From Bryobacterales bacterium (GTDB lineage: Bacteria; Acidobacteriota; Terriglobia; Bryobacterales; Bryobacteraceae): 5,982 nt of DNA. The stretch spans positions 1,022-7,003 of the forward strand of contig PKYZ01000480.1 in assembly GCA_003132865.1 (NCBI GenBank), read 5' to 3'. Shown one piece after another: positions 5,708-5,982 of this stretch. The notes below the pieces were generated by a model. That model did no database searches, was not told the DNA's origin, and was given only the letters and a program-made list of their open reading frames with translations. Every line of letters begins with the position of its first letter. Position 1 is the first letter of the stretch. The position numbers and the translations under genes are program-made.

Positions 5708-5982
5708 TCAAGCGCGCGCGAAGACGGCCTGACGCCTCCACGTGTAGAGAGGGAAGCGCTCGGTCAGCGTCTCGACCTTGCGGCGCACGGCGGCGATGGC
5801 ATCCTCGCTGCTAGCGTCGGAGGTCATGTTTTGCAGCACTTCGGCGATCAGGGACGCGACTTCGCGCATCTCGGGTTCGCGGAAGCCGCGCGTGGTCACG
5901 GCGGGGCTGCCGAGACGAATGCCGCTGGGATTGAACGGCGTATTCACGTCGAACGGAATGGCGTTCTTGTTGACGGTGATGC
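5708..5982 (-). CDS. glyA: Serine hydroxymethyltransferase, C-terminal part (5' partial)
   Basis: Only the last 90 codons are in the window; the start lies beyond the right edge. The enzyme is PLP-dependent and converts serine and tetrahydrofolate to glycine and 5,10-methylene-tetrahydrofolate in the cytoplasm, feeding one-carbon metabolism. The visible part matches the family's small C-terminal domain: [11 protein letters not shown], then [16 protein letters not shown], with the Arg of SGIR corresponding to E. coli Arg363, which binds the substrate carboxylate. It continues with [18 protein letters not shown] and ends near ERFPLY, where E. coli GlyA ends (RYPVYA). About 11 extra residues ([11 protein letters not shown]) follow. 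The stop is followed after 9 nt by the glycosyltransferase start, so the two are probably one operon. No repeat or hairpin sits at this junction. Confidence 0.95.
   Translation of the reverse strand, partial: ITVNKNAIPFDVNTPFNPSGIRLGSPAVTTRGFREPEMREVASLIAEVLQNMTSDASSEDAIAAVRRKVETLTERFPLYTWRRQAVFARA

Overview
The window is GC-rich bacterial DNA with every convincing gene on the minus strand. The gene content points to an acidobacterium of the Solibacter/Bryobacter type. Evidence: a one-component regulator joining an OmpR-type winged helix, one membrane segment and a PD40 propeller; a decayed TonB-dependent receptor with a carboxypeptidase-like N-terminal domain; and an exported alpha/alpha-toroid protein with a haem-c motif. 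The assignment rests on family resemblance seen by eye, not on a search.

Layout in the direction of transcription (right to left): the C-terminal 90 residues of serine hydroxymethyltransferase (glyA, 5982-5708, cut by the right edge); a GT4 glycosyltransferase (5698-4565) starting 9 nt after glyA and probably co-transcribed with it; an exported squalene-cyclase-like protein with one CXXCH (4457-3387); a 461-residue DJ-1/PfpI - sensor - AraC regulator (3280-1895); a 350-bp remnant of a TonB-dependent receptor that keeps its start codon and Shine-Dalgarno but has lost its reading frame and nearly all its length (1749-1403); and a CadC-like membrane regulator (from 1352, cut by the left edge). 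The last gene is absent from a simple ATG-to-stop ORF list because its stop lies outside the window, but its frame is open for 450 codons.

The most unusual feature is not a gene. The three complete genes each end in or within a few bases of a compact repeat built from shared modules: a hairpin with a d(GCGNAGC)-type apex (all three sites), a 7-nt tandem array of CAGCCAC/CAGCACC units (two sites) and a 28-nt block with 24/28 identity (two sites). One site adds two more perfect hairpins. The glyA/glycosyltransferase junction, which looks like an operon joint, has none. I read this as a dispersed modular 3'-end repeat family, possibly acting in termination or mRNA 3'-end stability, or spreading as a miniature mobile element. 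Function is inference.

The genes do not form an obvious single pathway. glyA and the glycosyltransferase look like a small operon; the other three are separated by repeat-bearing gaps of about 100 to 540 bp and are probably independent units. I saw no tRNA, rRNA, CRISPR array, complete insertion sequence or plus-strand gene.
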